Source: Pannonibacter sp. XCT-53
Lineage (GTDB): Bacteria; Pseudomonadota; Alphaproteobacteria; Rhizobiales; Stappiaceae
Assembly: GCF_009915765.1 (NCBI RefSeq)
Contig: NZ_JAABLQ010000001.1
Span: 1,302,001-1,366,000, forward strand
Reading direction: 5' to 3'
DNA: 64,000 nucleotides
The translations under genes and the position numbers were made by a program. Shown here in pieces: positions 55,794 through 64,000 of the stretch. Under the pieces are notes generated by a model. The model was not told the DNA's origin and ran no database searches. It saw only the letters and a list, made by a program, of their open reading frames with translations. Numbering within the stretch: position 1 is the first letter of the stretch; every line of letters starts with the position of its first letter.

Positions 55794-58595
55794 TCACTCG
55801 CCGCCGTCGGGCCCACCGGCGAGGTCGGACGGCTCGGCACCCTCCCCTTCGCTGTCATCCTCGCTGACACGCTCGACGGCGACGACCTGCTCGTCGGCGG
55901 CAGTGTTGAAAACGATGACGCCCTGGGTGGCGCGGCCGGCAACCCGGATGCCGTCGACCGGGCAGCGGATGAGCTGGCCGCCATTGGTCACGAGCATGAT
56001 CTGGTCGCTGTCCTCGACCGGGAAGGAGGCGACCAGCGGGCCGTTGCGCTTGGTCACGGCCATCGCCGTGATGCCCTTGCCGCCACGACCGGTCACCCGG
56101 TACTCGAAGGACGACGTCCGCTTGCCAAAGCCGTTCTGGGACACGGTCAGGATGACCTGCTCGGCCGCGCTCATGGCGGCGTAACGGTCCTGGCCGAGAT
56201 CCGCGCCGTCCAGCCCGGCTCCCTCGGCACCAGCTCCCTCGGCACCGGCTCCCTCGCCACCGGCCTCCTCTGCCTCCTCGGGCACGCCGGCCTCGTCCGT
56301 CTCGCCGCGCATCAGGCGGCGCAGCTTGAGATAGGCCGCCCGTTCCTCGGAGGTGGCATCGAAGTGCCGCAGGATCGACATGGAGATCAGCTGGTCGTCG
56401 TCGGCCAGGTTGATCCCGCGCACGCCGACCGAGTTTCGGCCCGCGAAGATGCGGACATCGGTGACGGGGAAGCGGATGCACTGGCCGGCCGCCGTGGTCA
56501 GCAGCACGTCATCGGCTTCGGTGCAGGTCTCGACCGAGACGATGCCGTCGCCGTCGTCCAGCTTCATGGCGATCTTGCCGGAGCGGTTCACCTGGGTGAA
56601 GTCGGACAGCTTGTTGCGCCGCACGGTGCCGCGGGTGGTGGCGAACATCACGTCCAGTTCGCCCCAGCTGTCCTCGTTCTCCGGCAGCGGCATGATCGAG
56701 GAGATCTGCTCGCCCGGCTCGAGCGGCAGCATGTTGATCAGCGCCTTGCCGCGCGAGGTCGGACCGCCGAGCGGCAGACGCCAGACCTTCATCTTGTAGA
56801 CGATGCCGCGCGAGGAGAAGAACAGCACCGGCGTGTGGGTGTTGGCCACGAACAGGCGTGTGACGAAATCCTCGTCCTTGGTCGCCATGCCGGAGCGGCC
56901 CTTGCCGCCGCGCCGCTGCGCGCGGTAGGTCGCCAGCGGCACGCGCTTGATGTAGCCGCCATGGCTGACGGTGACGACCATGTCCTCGCGCTGGATCAGG
57001 TCCTCGTCTTCAAGGTCCGCCCCGCCGTCCATGATCTGGGTCTTGCGGTCGGTTGCAAATTCCGTGCGGATCTCGAGCAGTTCCTCACGGATGATCTGCT
57101 GGATCCGCTCGCGCGAGCGGAGGATTTCGAGGTAATCCGAGATTTCCTCGCCGAGCTTGTTCAACTCGTCTGCGATCTCGTCCCGGCCAAGGGCCGTCAG
57201 GCGCTGCAGGCGCAGGTCGAGGATCGCGCGGGCCTGTTCTTCGGACAGGCGATAGGTGCCGTCCTCGTTCACGGTGTGGCGCGGATCGTCGATCAGGCGG
57301 ATGAGCGGCTCGATATCGCGGGCGGGCCAGTCACGGCCCATGAGCTGGGCCCGGGCGGTTGCCGGATCGGGCGCCGTGCGGATGAGATGGATGACCTCGT
57401 CGATGTTGGCAACCGCAATCGCCAGACCAACCAGCACATGCGCGCGGTCACGCGCCTTGGCCAGCAGGAAGCGGGTGCGCCGGCCGATGACTTCCTCGCG
57501 GAAGGCCACGAAGGCCTTGAGCATGTCGGCGAGCGTGAGCAGCTCCGGCCGGCCGCCGTTCAGCGCCACCATGTTGCAGCCGAAACTCTGCTGCAGGGCG
57601 GAGAAGCGGTAGAGCTGGTTGAGAATGACGTCGGCGACCGCGTCCTTCTTCAGCTCGATGACGACGCGCATGCCCGAGCGGTCACTCTCGTCGCGGATGT
57701 CGGAGATGCCCTCGATGCGCTTCTCGCGCACCAGCTCGGCGATCTTCTCGATCATCGTCGACTTGTTGACCTGGTACGGGATCTCCGTGACGATCAGGGC
57801 CTCGCGCCCGGCACGGATCTCCTCGATGTCGACCTTGCCGCGAATGACGACGGACCCGCGCCCCGTCTCATAGGCCGAGCGGATTCCGGATCGGCCCAGA
57901 ATGATGCCGCCAGTCGGGAAATCCGGCCCCGGGATGATGTCCATCAGCTCGCTGAGCGTCATCGCCGGATTGGCCATGATGGCGATGGCGGCGTCGATCA
58001 CTTCGCCGAGGTTGTGCGGCGGAATGTTGGTGGCCATGCCGACGGCGATGCCGCCGGCGCCATTGACGAGCAGGTTCGGGAACTTCGCCGGCAGAACGAC
58101 GGGCTCGGTCTCGGAACTGTCGTAGTTTTCCTGGAAGTCGACCGTATCCTTGTCGATGTCGTCCAGCAGCTTGTGGGCGACCTTTTCCAGGCGGCACTCG
58201 GTGTAGCGCATGGCCGCAGCCGGATCGCCGTCAACCGAGCCGAAGTTGCCCTGGCCATCGATCAGCGGCAGGCGCAGCGAGAAGCTCTGCGCCATGCGCA
58301 CCAGCGCATCGTAGATCGCGCTGTCGCCATGGGGGTGGTACTTACCCATCACGTCGCCGACCACGCGGGCCGACTTGCGATAGGGCTTGTTCCACTCGTA
58401 GCCGTTCTCGTGCATCGAGTAGAGAATGCGGCGATGCACAGGCTTCAGACCGTCCCGCACGTCGGGAAGCGCACGGCTGACGATCACGCTCATGGCGTAA
58501 TCGAGATAGCTGCGCTTCATCTCGTCGGTGATGGAGACGGGGCGGATGTCTGAGGGCAGGTTGCTGCCCGGGGACGTGGAATCCTGATCGGCCAC
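55794..58595 (-). CDS. gyrA: DNA gyrase subunit A
   Basis: A 933-residue topoisomerase subunit. It begins with a GTG start (58595) and shows [50 protein letters not shown] (the quinolone-resistance region), AAMRYTECR with the catalytic Tyr, and the GyrA box QRRGGKG in the C-terminal pinwheel. With GyrB, encoded elsewhere, it introduces negative supercoils. The C-terminal domain carries an acidic Gly/Ala-rich insert ([20 protein letters not shown]) encoded around 56215-56280 by imperfect short repeats. Length is on the long side for the family because of it. A promoter with 17-base spacing lies 34-62 bases upstream. Confidence 0.97.
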   Translation of the reverse strand: MADQDSTSPGSNLPSDIRPVSITDEMKRSYLDYAMSVIVSRALPDVRDGLKPVHRRILYSMHENGYEWNKPYRKSARVVGDVMGKYHPHGDSAIYDALVRMAQSFSLRLPLIDGQGNFGSVDGDPAAAMRYTECRLEKVAHKLLDDIDKDTVDFQENYDSSETEPVVLPAKFPNLLVNGAGGIAVGMATNIPPHNLGEVIDAAIAIMANPAMTLSELMDIIPGPDFPTGGIILGRSGIRSAYETGRGSVVIRGKVDIEEIRAGREALIVTEIPYQVNKSTMIEKIAELVREKRIEGISDIRDESDRSGMRVVIELKKDAVADVILNQLYRFSALQQSFGCNMVALNGGRPELLTLADMLKAFVAFREEVIGRRTRFLLAKARDRAHVLVGLAIAVANIDEVIHLIRTAPDPATARAQLMGRDWPARDIEPLIRLIDDPRHTVNEDGTYRLSEEQARAILDLRLQRLTALGRDEIADELNKLGEEISDYLEILRSRERIQQIIREELLEIRTEFATDRKTQIMDGGADLEDEDLIQREDMVVTVSHGGYIKRVPLATYRAQRRGGKGRSGMATKDEDFVTRLFVANTHTPVLFFSSRGIVYKMKVWRLPLGGPTSRGKALINMLPLEPGEQISSIMPLPENEDSWGELDVMFATTRGTVRRNKLSDFTQVNRSGKIAMKLDDGDGIVSVETCTEADDVLLTTAAGQCIRFPVTDVRIFAGRNSVGVRGINLADDDQLISMSILRHFDATSEERAAYLKLRRLMRGETDEAGVPEEAEEAGGEGAGAEGAGAEGAGLDGADLGQDRYAAMSAAEQVILTVSQNGFGKRTSSFEYRVTGRGGKGITAMAVTKRNGPLVASFPVEDSDQIMLVTNGGQLIRCPVDGIRVAGRATQGVIVFNTAADEQVVAVERVSEDDSEGEGAEPSDLAGGPDGGE

Positions 58596-59130
58596 GGATG
58601 CGTTCCATATGGTTCTTATGTTGCTTTGCTTATAGCCGATTCCGCCCCTTGAGCCAAATGCACGCCGGAGATTCGCGGGATAATTGTTTATTTATTTTCA
58701 GTTACTTACATGAATTGTTCACAGCTCCGCGAAAACAATCCGGCCAAAAAGAGGCAATTGCGGTCACCGCTCTGGTATAAGCGGTGCAACGGTGCCGGTG
58801 CCCGGCCCGCCGGCACGACGCCGGAACGGGGCACGACGGACGCCGGCAGAGCCCGCCCCGGCACGACCGACCCGGCAGACGCCTGCGGATCAGCGGCTCG
58901 GGAACCGTCGGGCAACGGGCGGCGACCGGGGAATGCTGCGCTGCGGCACCGGCGGCCGGCAGCCTGACGTTAGCCGGTCGCCTGCCGCAGGGCGCAAGGG
59001 ATCAGCGCAGGTCTGGACCCCGGTCTGGCCTCGGGTCAGGGCTTGGGTCCGGGCGTGGCCTGCACCGGCTGCGGCAGCTGAGGCGGCACGCAACCCGCAC
59101 CAAGAAACACACGGCACGACATCGGGGGCC
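58596..59130. other. Divergent region, gyrA / marC
   Basis: A 535-base stretch. The part next to gyrA (58680-58760) is markedly AT-rich for this genome, with TTTATTTATTTTCAG-like text. It holds the gyrA promoter and possibly supercoiling-sensitive elements. The half next to marC is GC-rich, without motifs I can name. No gene is supported here. Confidence 0.45.
58629..58657 (-). promoter_or_regulatory. Predicted gyrA promoter
   Basis: On the minus strand TTGGCT (58657-58652) and TATAAG (58634-58629) are 17 bases apart. The predicted transcript start would lie about 25 bases before the GTG of gyrA. Confidence 0.55.
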
Positions 59131-59772
59131 ATGATGACGGAATTCCTGCTCAACGCCTTTGCGACGCTCTTCGTGACGATCGATCCGGTGGGCCTCGCGC
59201 CGATGTTCCTGGCGCTCACGGCCGGCGTGTCGGCAAAGGACCGCCGGCGCATCGCCTATCGCGCCACGATCACGTCGGGCATCGTGCTCTTCGTGTTCTT
59301 CTTTTCCGGCAAGACGGTGCTGACCCTGCTCGGCATCTCGGTGTCGGCCTTCCGCGTGGCCGGTGGCCTGCTGCTCTTCGTCATTGCATTTGAAATGGTG
59401 TTCGACCACCGCAACAAGCGCAAGAGCGAGACGGCCGAAAAGGCGGTGGAGCATCACCCGTCCGACCTCAATGCCATGGCGGTGTTTCCCATCGCCATTC
59501 CGCTGATCGCCGGCCCGGCGGCCATCTCGGCCATCATCCTGCTGGCCAGCCAGGCACCGAGCCAGGTGGCCTATGCGGGCCTCGGCGGCGTGATCCTGAC
59601 AATCCTCGGCAGCTGTCTCCTCGCCTTCCTGCTGGCAGACCGGATCGAGCGGCTGATGGGCGACACGGTGCAGATGGTGGTGACCCGGCTGCTCGGCGTG
59701 CTGCTCGCCGCCCTTTCGGTCCAGTTCATCGCCGACGGCATCCTCGCCTTCGCCAACGGCACGCCGGGCTGA
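59131..59772 (+). CDS. MarC-family integral membrane protein
   Basis: A 213-residue protein with six membrane segments. It has the family strings FVTIDPVGLAPMFLALT, FRVAGGLLLFVIAFEMVF, AVFPIAIPLIAGPAAISAII, and the C-terminal TRLLGVLLAALSVQFIADGI. MarC proteins were once thought to confer antibiotic resistance, but this was not upheld; some archaeal members transport amino acids. Two consecutive ATGs at 59131 and 59134 could serve as the start. It stands alone, divergent from gyrA. Confidence 0.92.
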   Translation: MMTEFLLNAFATLFVTIDPVGLAPMFLALTAGVSAKDRRRIAYRATITSGIVLFVFFFSGKTVLTLLGISVSAFRVAGGLLLFVIAFEMVFDHRNKRKSETAEKAVEHHPSDLNAMAVFPIAIPLIAGPAAISAIILLASQAPSQVAYAGLGGVILTILGSCLLAFLLADRIERLMGDTVQMVVTRLLGVLLAALSVQFIADGILAFANGTPG

Positions 59773-60425
59773 CCCGGCCAGACGCGAGCCGCGGCTGGCC
59801 GCGGGCTTCGATGCTCAGAGATCCGGAGCCCACGGCTGGCGGATATCGAAGGCGTCCCCGGACCCGACCTTGACCCGGCAGGCGCGGCAGACCCCGTTGG
59901 CCGGGCTGTGCTTGAGGGCGATCAGGCGACCGGGCAGGAGACAATCGCGCGCCTCCTGCGGGACGGCGTTGACACCGCTGCGGCCAATGCCCTGCCCCTG
60001 CGCCCGTCCCTGCCCCTGTCCCCTGATACGCGCCGGAGATGACGAGCTGGTCGAGGTCAGGGTGAGGGCCGCGCCTGCGGCCCCCGAGGCAGCCGGCAAT
60101 GCGCCCCCCCTGGACGCGGATGAGAGCCGTGTCCCGGCCCTGAAACGGCCAGGACAGCGCGCGCAAGCTGAGGATGAAAGCGACCGGGAGCCTCCCGGCG
60201 GGGCCGCATCGCCTCGACACGCAAGTCCGCAAGCCCCCCGGCATCCGGAGCATGGCCAGCGCGACGGGACCGCTGTTGGCCGACTGAGCCGCCACCGCCT
60301 TGCCGGATCATGCGCTGCCGACCCGGCACCAGCCGGAGGACAGGGGCGCGGGCTTGCTGCCCGTTTGGCCGACATCCGGCGGCGACTGGAGCCGGGCCTG
60401 TCCAGATGCCCGGCCCCGAAGGACC
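59773..60425. other. Intergenic region, marC / L,D-transpeptidase
   Basis: A 653-base gap between convergent genes. Most of it gives low-complexity translations. The part at 59815-59990 on the minus strand has codon use like the true genes (third positions nearly all G or C) and is listed separately as a possible small gene. Confidence 0.4.
59815..60099 (-). CDS. Possible small protein with a CxxC pair, doubtful
   Basis: The reading frame ends at 59815. Its last ~50 residues look like a normal protein: VPQEARDCLLPGRLIALKHS, then PANGVCRACRVKVGSG and FDIRQPWAPDL, with three cysteines. Codon use there is typical of this genome. The start is unclear; a TTG at 60099 after a purine-rich stretch is one guess and gives 94 residues. 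I recognise no family. It could be a remnant of a longer gene. Confidence 0.25.
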   Translation of the reverse strand: MPAASGAAGAALTLTSTSSSSPARIRGQGQGRAQGQGIGRSGVNAVPQEARDCLLPGRLIALKHSPANGVCRACRVKVGSGDAFDIRQPWAPDL

Positions 60426-62426
60426 TCAGGTGCGGATGCCGGTGCGCGCCCGCGCCGTGGCCTCCAGCGCGCGCTGGATGAAGGGATCCCGCTCGTAGAC
60501 ATCGTCATAGTAGGCGATGGTTCCGTCGTCCTGCGGCCAGGCCGTGAAATAGACCAGATAGACCGGGATGCGGGCGGTGACCGCCTCGGAATTGTTCTTG
60601 CCCGTATTGATCCGGCCCGCGACGTGGGCGACGTCGGTGCCCAGCACCGCCGCCGCCATGGCGCGGGGATCCGCCAGGCGCACGCACCCGCTGGAGAAGG
60701 CCCGCACGTCCTTGGTGAACAGGTGGCGCGAGGGCGTGTCATGCATGTAGATCGCATGCTTGTTGGGGAACAGGATCTTCAGCTCGCCGAGCGCATTGTC
60801 GTCGCCCGGGCGCTGGCGCACGTTGACGTTGACGCGGCCCTGGGCAACGGCCACCCAGTCCACGTCCGACGACGACAGACGCTTGCCGGCGGCATTGGTG
60901 ACCTCGAAACCGGCGCGGTCGAAATAGCCCGGATCCTTGGCGAGAATGTCGAGCTTCTGGTTGACGAGGATCGACCGCGGCACGCCCCAGAAGGGGTTGT
61001 ATTCCACCGTCTCGATCTCGTCATAGAAGACCGAGGTCTGGGTTGCCTTGGTGCCGATCACGGTGCGCATCGACAGCGGCGCCTTGCCCGGCTCGTAATA
61101 GACCGCGGTGAAGGAGGGCTGGTTGATGAAGACGCGGCGGTCGCCGAGATCCTCCGGCAGCCAGCGGATCTGTTCCAGCGCCAGCTCCACCTTGGCGATG
61201 CGCGCCTCGAGGCTGTCGCCGGTCAGCGCGCGGATGGTGCCGGGCCCGATGATGCCATCCGCATTGAGACCGGCTTCCGCCTGGTAGTCCTTCACCAGCG
61301 CAACCAGCTCCGGCGAGAAGACCGGACTGTCGCTATAGGTGCCGAGCGTGGCGATGTGCCGTGCCTCGAGCGCCGGAGAGGCCCGGTGACGGATGGCGGA
61401 CACGACGTTCTTGAGTTCCGGGCTGGACTGGCCCGGCTTGATCAGCGTTCCGGCGGCAATCCGGATCTCGGGGCCCTGATCGTCCAGGGTCTTGAGGCGG
61501 GCCCGCTCGGCCACGAGCGCGGCAAAGGCGGGCGAGGCCGGCTGCAGCGCGCGGAGCGCGGCCGCCGGATCGGAAGCCGACAGGAGCGACGGCAGCACCC
61601 CGTCAAGCGCCACCTTCCGGCGTGGCAGGTCGTGATAGCCGGAAATCCGATTGGGGTCGACCCGGCCCCGGCCCGCATCCAGCGCATAGGTGAGCACCGC
61701 CACCGACAGGCGCATCTCGTAGGTCATCAGCGCGCGCGCGGCCGCCTCCGCCTCCAGACCGGCGACCACCGGCAGCGGCACGGCATAATCCGCCGGGTCG
61801 AGGCCGTAGCGGTCCGCAGCCGCCAGCTCGGCGGCAACCGACTGGGCGCGGCTGTTGGGGGCGCCGTCCGTCACCCAGACGAAGTCATGCGCGTCGCGGT
61901 AATGCGCCTTGAGCGCCGCACCGACCTCGGGCAGAGCCTTCACCGACAGGTCGACAAGCGCCGGGCGGGCCTGGTCGAAGGCAGAAAGCGTCGGCGCTGC
62001 CGACTGGGACGGGACCTGGCCTGCCGTCTGGCCCGAAGTCTGGGTGGCAGTCTGGCTGACCTCGGCCGCGGCGGTCTTCAGCGTCGCCAGCGCGCCGAGC
62101 GGGACCGTTTCCAGCCCATCGGCCCGGTAGGTGTAATATTTCGGGCCGGTGACCTTGTTGGCAGCAATCGTCGAGCGGTCCAGCTGCCGCGGCTGCGGCG
62201 CCGCCGGGGCAACCGGCTCGAGCCGCTCCTTCGGCTGATAGTCCGGGTTGAACAGCCGGTCGAGGAAGGATTGCGCCGAGGCCGGACTGGCCGCGGAAAG
62301 TGCAAGGCAGGCTGACGCCGCCAGCAGGACGGAGCGGGAAAACCCCTTACGGAAACGGCCCTTCTGGAAACATCCCTTGGCGGCATCTTCCGTAAGGACG
62401 AGGGCGGAACGACAATCCGAGCGCAT
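60426..62426 (-). CDS. L,D-transpeptidase of the YcbB (LdtD) type
   Basis: A 666-residue periplasmic enzyme. A signal peptide (SRSVLLAASACLALSAASPASA) is followed by a long helical scaffold region. A peptidoglycan-binding-like segment (ELVALVKDYQAEAGLNADGIIGPGTIRAL) precedes the YkuD catalytic domain, with KHAIYMHDTPSRHLF and the active-site Cys in SSGCVRL near residue 570. It makes 3-3 crosslinks in peptidoglycan, which are abundant in many Hyphomicrobiales. The order of domains and the length match YcbB. It lies between marC (convergent) and ssb (same strand). Confidence 0.93.
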   Translation of the reverse strand: MRSDCRSALVLTEDAAKGCFQKGRFRKGFSRSVLLAASACLALSAASPASAQSFLDRLFNPDYQPKERLEPVAPAAPQPRQLDRSTIAANKVTGPKYYTYRADGLETVPLGALATLKTAAAEVSQTATQTSGQTAGQVPSQSAAPTLSAFDQARPALVDLSVKALPEVGAALKAHYRDAHDFVWVTDGAPNSRAQSVAAELAAADRYGLDPADYAVPLPVVAGLEAEAAARALMTYEMRLSVAVLTYALDAGRGRVDPNRISGYHDLPRRKVALDGVLPSLLSASDPAAALRALQPASPAFAALVAERARLKTLDDQGPEIRIAAGTLIKPGQSSPELKNVVSAIRHRASPALEARHIATLGTYSDSPVFSPELVALVKDYQAEAGLNADGIIGPGTIRALTGDSLEARIAKVELALEQIRWLPEDLGDRRVFINQPSFTAVYYEPGKAPLSMRTVIGTKATQTSVFYDEIETVEYNPFWGVPRSILVNQKLDILAKDPGYFDRAGFEVTNAAGKRLSSSDVDWVAVAQGRVNVNVRQRPGDDNALGELKILFPNKHAIYMHDTPSRHLFTKDVRAFSSGCVRLADPRAMAAAVLGTDVAHVAGRINTGKNNSEAVTARIPVYLVYFTAWPQDDGTIAYYDDVYERDPFIQRALEATARARTGIRT

Positions 62427-62896
62427 GCGTCAAAAACCTCTGATCAAAATCATCGCCCGCCCGATCCGTGCCCCCACAGACCGTGCCGGCCTCCGCCGGC
62501 AGGAGTGCCGGCGCCAGTGTCCCGGCGTCGGAACCGGCCGGTCCCTGCGGACCCGGCATGCCGGTCCTGCGACGCCCTCCTCTGCCTCGCCGACCATACT
62601 AGCCGATCCCCCACCCGAAGGTTAACGCAAAGAAAGAAGCCGCGCATGTCCGGCCGCCGGCAAGCCCCGGGCTGTCGTCAGAATGCCACAGTCGGGCCCC
62701 GCGGATCGCGCCTGCCGCCGTGGTCACCGGCCGCGCCGGCATGACCCCGGCATGCCACGATCCCCCGGGGCTGCCCGAGTGTTGATGGCCAGACGCAGAT
62801 GGCCAGATGCCGGCTGCCTTTCCCGCCTCGAGGGCGAGCGGCCCTGTCCGGACGGTATCGTCAGGGCAGGGCCTCGCCAGAGGGGCAACCGCTGCG
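62427..62896. other. Intergenic region, L,D-transpeptidase / ssb
   Basis: A 470-base stretch upstream of the L,D-transpeptidase gene and downstream of ssb. An imperfect hairpin at 62834-62877 (GGCCCTG with CAGGGCC, flanked by GCGA/TCGC) may end ssb transcripts but has no T-run. A purine-rich patch with GTTAAC near 62622-62640 may belong to the transpeptidase promoter. No gene is seen. Confidence 0.4.
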
Positions 62897-63484
62897 TCAG
62901 AACGGGATCTCGTCGTCCATGCCGCCGCCGAAGCCGCCGCCCGAGCCGCCCGAGCCGCCCGAACCGCCCCCATAGCCGCCGCCCGACGAGCCCCCGCCCG
63001 AGGCACCGCCGTAGCCGCCCGACGAGCCGCCCCCATAGCCGCCACCGGACGAGCCGCCGCCGTACCCGCCGCCGCCGCCTTCATAGCCGCCGGACGAGCC
63101 GTAATCCGGCAGGGCGCCGCCGCCGCCCTCGCCCCGGCCGTCCAGCATGGTCAGGGCGCCGTTGAAGCCCTGCAGCACGACTTCGGTGGAGTAGCGCTCC
63201 TGACCGCCCTGGTCCTGCCACTTGCGGGTCTGCAGCTGGCCCTCGATGTAGACCTTGGCACCCTTGCGCAGGTACTGCTCGGCAATCTTGCAGAGACCCT
63301 CGTTGAAGATCACGACCCGATGCCATTCCGTGCGCTCGCGCCGCTCGCCCGACCCGCGGTCGCGCCAGGTCTCGGAGGTGGCGATGCGCAGGTTGGCGAC
63401 CGGACGGCCGTCCTGGGTGCGGCGGATTTCAGGATCGGCGCCGAGATTGCCGACCAAAATGACCTTGTTGACGCTTCCCGCCAT
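62897..63484 (-). CDS. ssb: Single-stranded DNA-binding protein
   Basis: A 195-residue protein. The N-terminal OB fold reads [20 protein letters not shown], then [26 protein letters not shown] and [17 protein letters not shown] ~75-residue Gly/Ser/Tyr-rich linker of [15 protein letters not shown] units follows. The C-terminal acidic tip MDDEIPF binds partner proteins of replication and repair. The ATG at 63484 follows AAGGAG. The LexA-type box at 63789-63803 and the position next to gyrA suggest the usual uvrA-ssb divergent arrangement. Confidence 0.96.
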   Translation of the reverse strand: MAGSVNKVILVGNLGADPEIRRTQDGRPVANLRIATSETWRDRGSGERRERTEWHRVVIFNEGLCKIAEQYLRKGAKVYIEGQLQTRKWQDQGGQERYSTEVVLQGFNGALTMLDGRGEGGGGALPDYGSSGGYEGGGGGYGGGSSGGGYGGGSSGGYGGASGGGSSGGGYGGGSGGSGGSGGGFGGGMDDEIPF

Positions 63485-64000
63485 GTTCCGGGCTCCTTGT
63501 TGCTCGTCTCTGCCTGTTTCCATGCCGTGCCGGCGGCCGCTGCGGGTCCCCTCCTCGCGGTCCCGTCCGACGCAGGGCCCGACGGCACCGCGCGCGGCGG
63601 GCGCAGCATGCGAGGGCCGGCACGACGGATCGGCCGGACCCTAGCGCCTTATCGCCGCCGCCGCACCCGTGCTTTCGCCCTTTTGCACAAAGCGCCGCGC
63701 CGCCGGGCCGCACCACTGGGCCGCGCCCTGGCCCGTTGAGGGGCCACTCGGGACCCGGTCGGGACGCTTGCGGCTGAAAACAGGTCTTGTTCTTTTTTTG
63801 TTCCTGTTGTAGCAAGGAGACAGGCGGCTGGCAAGGACGCAGATGCGATTGGTCCGGATGCGTCCGGGCTGCGTAGGATCAAAATGTCGTCTGCGGGACG
63901 GGCCCTTGCGGCGCGCCAGGCAGGCGGAGACGGGCGCGGGGCCAGGGCGCTGGGTCAGGTCGCGAGGTCAGGGCGCGGGGCCAGGGCAAAGGACCCGCAT
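63485..64000. other. Region upstream of ssb to the window edge
   Basis: A 516-base stretch with a perfect LexA-type box at 63789-63803. A frame open from an ATG at 63884 to the edge gives only Ala/Gly/Arg-rich sequence and does not resemble UvrA. Short direct repeats of GGGCGCGGGGCCAGGG occur at about 63932-63990. In related genomes uvrA lies divergent from ssb, so it probably begins just beyond position 64000. Confidence 0.45.
63789..63803. promoter_or_regulatory. LexA (SOS) box
   Basis: GTTC at 63789-63792 and GTTC at 63800-63803 are separated by seven T. This exactly matches the alphaproteobacterial LexA operator GTTC-N7-GTTC. It lies 305 bases from ssb, so it may serve ssb, the neighbour beyond the edge, or both. 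About one exact match is expected by chance in 64 kb on both strands; the location raises its credibility. Confidence 0.65.

Noticed and set aside
55647..58553. Very long plus-strand open frame opposite gyrA
   Set aside because: It is the complementary-frame shadow of gyrA. The translation has no family features, while gyrA is unmistakable on the other strand.
63884..64000. Frame open to the window edge as the start of uvrA
   Set aside because: The translation is Ala/Gly/Arg-rich and lacks the conserved UvrA N-terminus, so the real start probably lies further on.

Overview
The window is about 64 kb of GC-rich alphaproteobacterial chromosome, most likely from the order Hyphomicrobiales (Rhizobiales), in the Stappia/Pannonibacter/Labrenzia neighbourhood or a close relative. 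Pointers are phosphatidylcholine synthase, a PuuD-type membrane urate oxidase, an hmu hemin locus with TGA-N9-TCA iron boxes, a GTTC-N7-GTTC LexA box next to ssb, invasion-locus-B-like proteins, and the conserved order tgt-queA-ppi-ppi-coaD-gyrA-ssb. The genus is an inference. I see no prophage, insertion sequence, CRISPR array or rRNA operon. The only transposon-like material is a family of small palindromic repeats.

Layout. 1-5.6 kb: the 5' end of rlpA, a tRNA-Ser(UGA), an alpha/beta hydrolase, an HD-GYP phosphodiesterase with a CtrA-like box, and a PQQ-type sugar dehydrogenase. 5.7-14.1 kb: a heme-iron island. hmuSTUV (heme oxygenase-like factor and ABC importer) is on the minus strand. 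It is divergent from hmuR (outer-membrane receptor), a small four-cysteine secreted protein and tonB on the plus strand. Two iron boxes sit on the overlapping divergent promoters. 14.2-15.6 kb: a DUF1653-like protein and a DUF1176 protein.

15.8-27.9 kb: a minus-strand purine-salvage and catabolism operon, transcribed uraH-xdhA-xdhB-xdhC-ABC ATPase-two permeases-BMP binding protein-puuD-uraD. It would import nucleosides or purine bases, oxidise (hypo)xanthine to urate and take urate to S-allantoin. A LysR regulator lies just upstream. 28-33 kb: lysR, quinone oxidoreductase, terC and pcs in a tight row, then a DUF2182 membrane protein. 33-44.5 kb: a UbiH-like monooxygenase, an AEC transporter, a LpxL/HtrB-type acyltransferase, a malyl-CoA-lyase-like CoA ester lyase, hspQ, an IalB-like protein, and a three-gene run (peptide-type ABC binding protein, catalytically degenerate acyl-CoA-synthetase-like protein, receiver-like protein), then a FrnE-type DsbA protein.

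44.7-49.5 kb: eno, kdsA, galU and a UDP-sugar dehydrogenase (glycolysis and envelope sugar supply). 49.6-63.5 kb: a DUF4864 protein, the queuosine pair tgt-queA, two cyclophilins, coaD, two small hypothetical proteins around a nested palindromic repeat, gyrA, marC, an L,D-transpeptidase and ssb. The edge at 64 kb probably lies just upstream of uvrA.

Most unusual observations: the degenerate adenylating-enzyme/receiver pair; a Tgt lacking three of the four classical zinc ligands; a roughly 310-bp nested palindrome that duplicates a terminator hairpin; and the two iron boxes on overlapping promoters at the hmu locus. Except for the edge gene, starts were chosen by eye from Shine-Dalgarno matches and family length.
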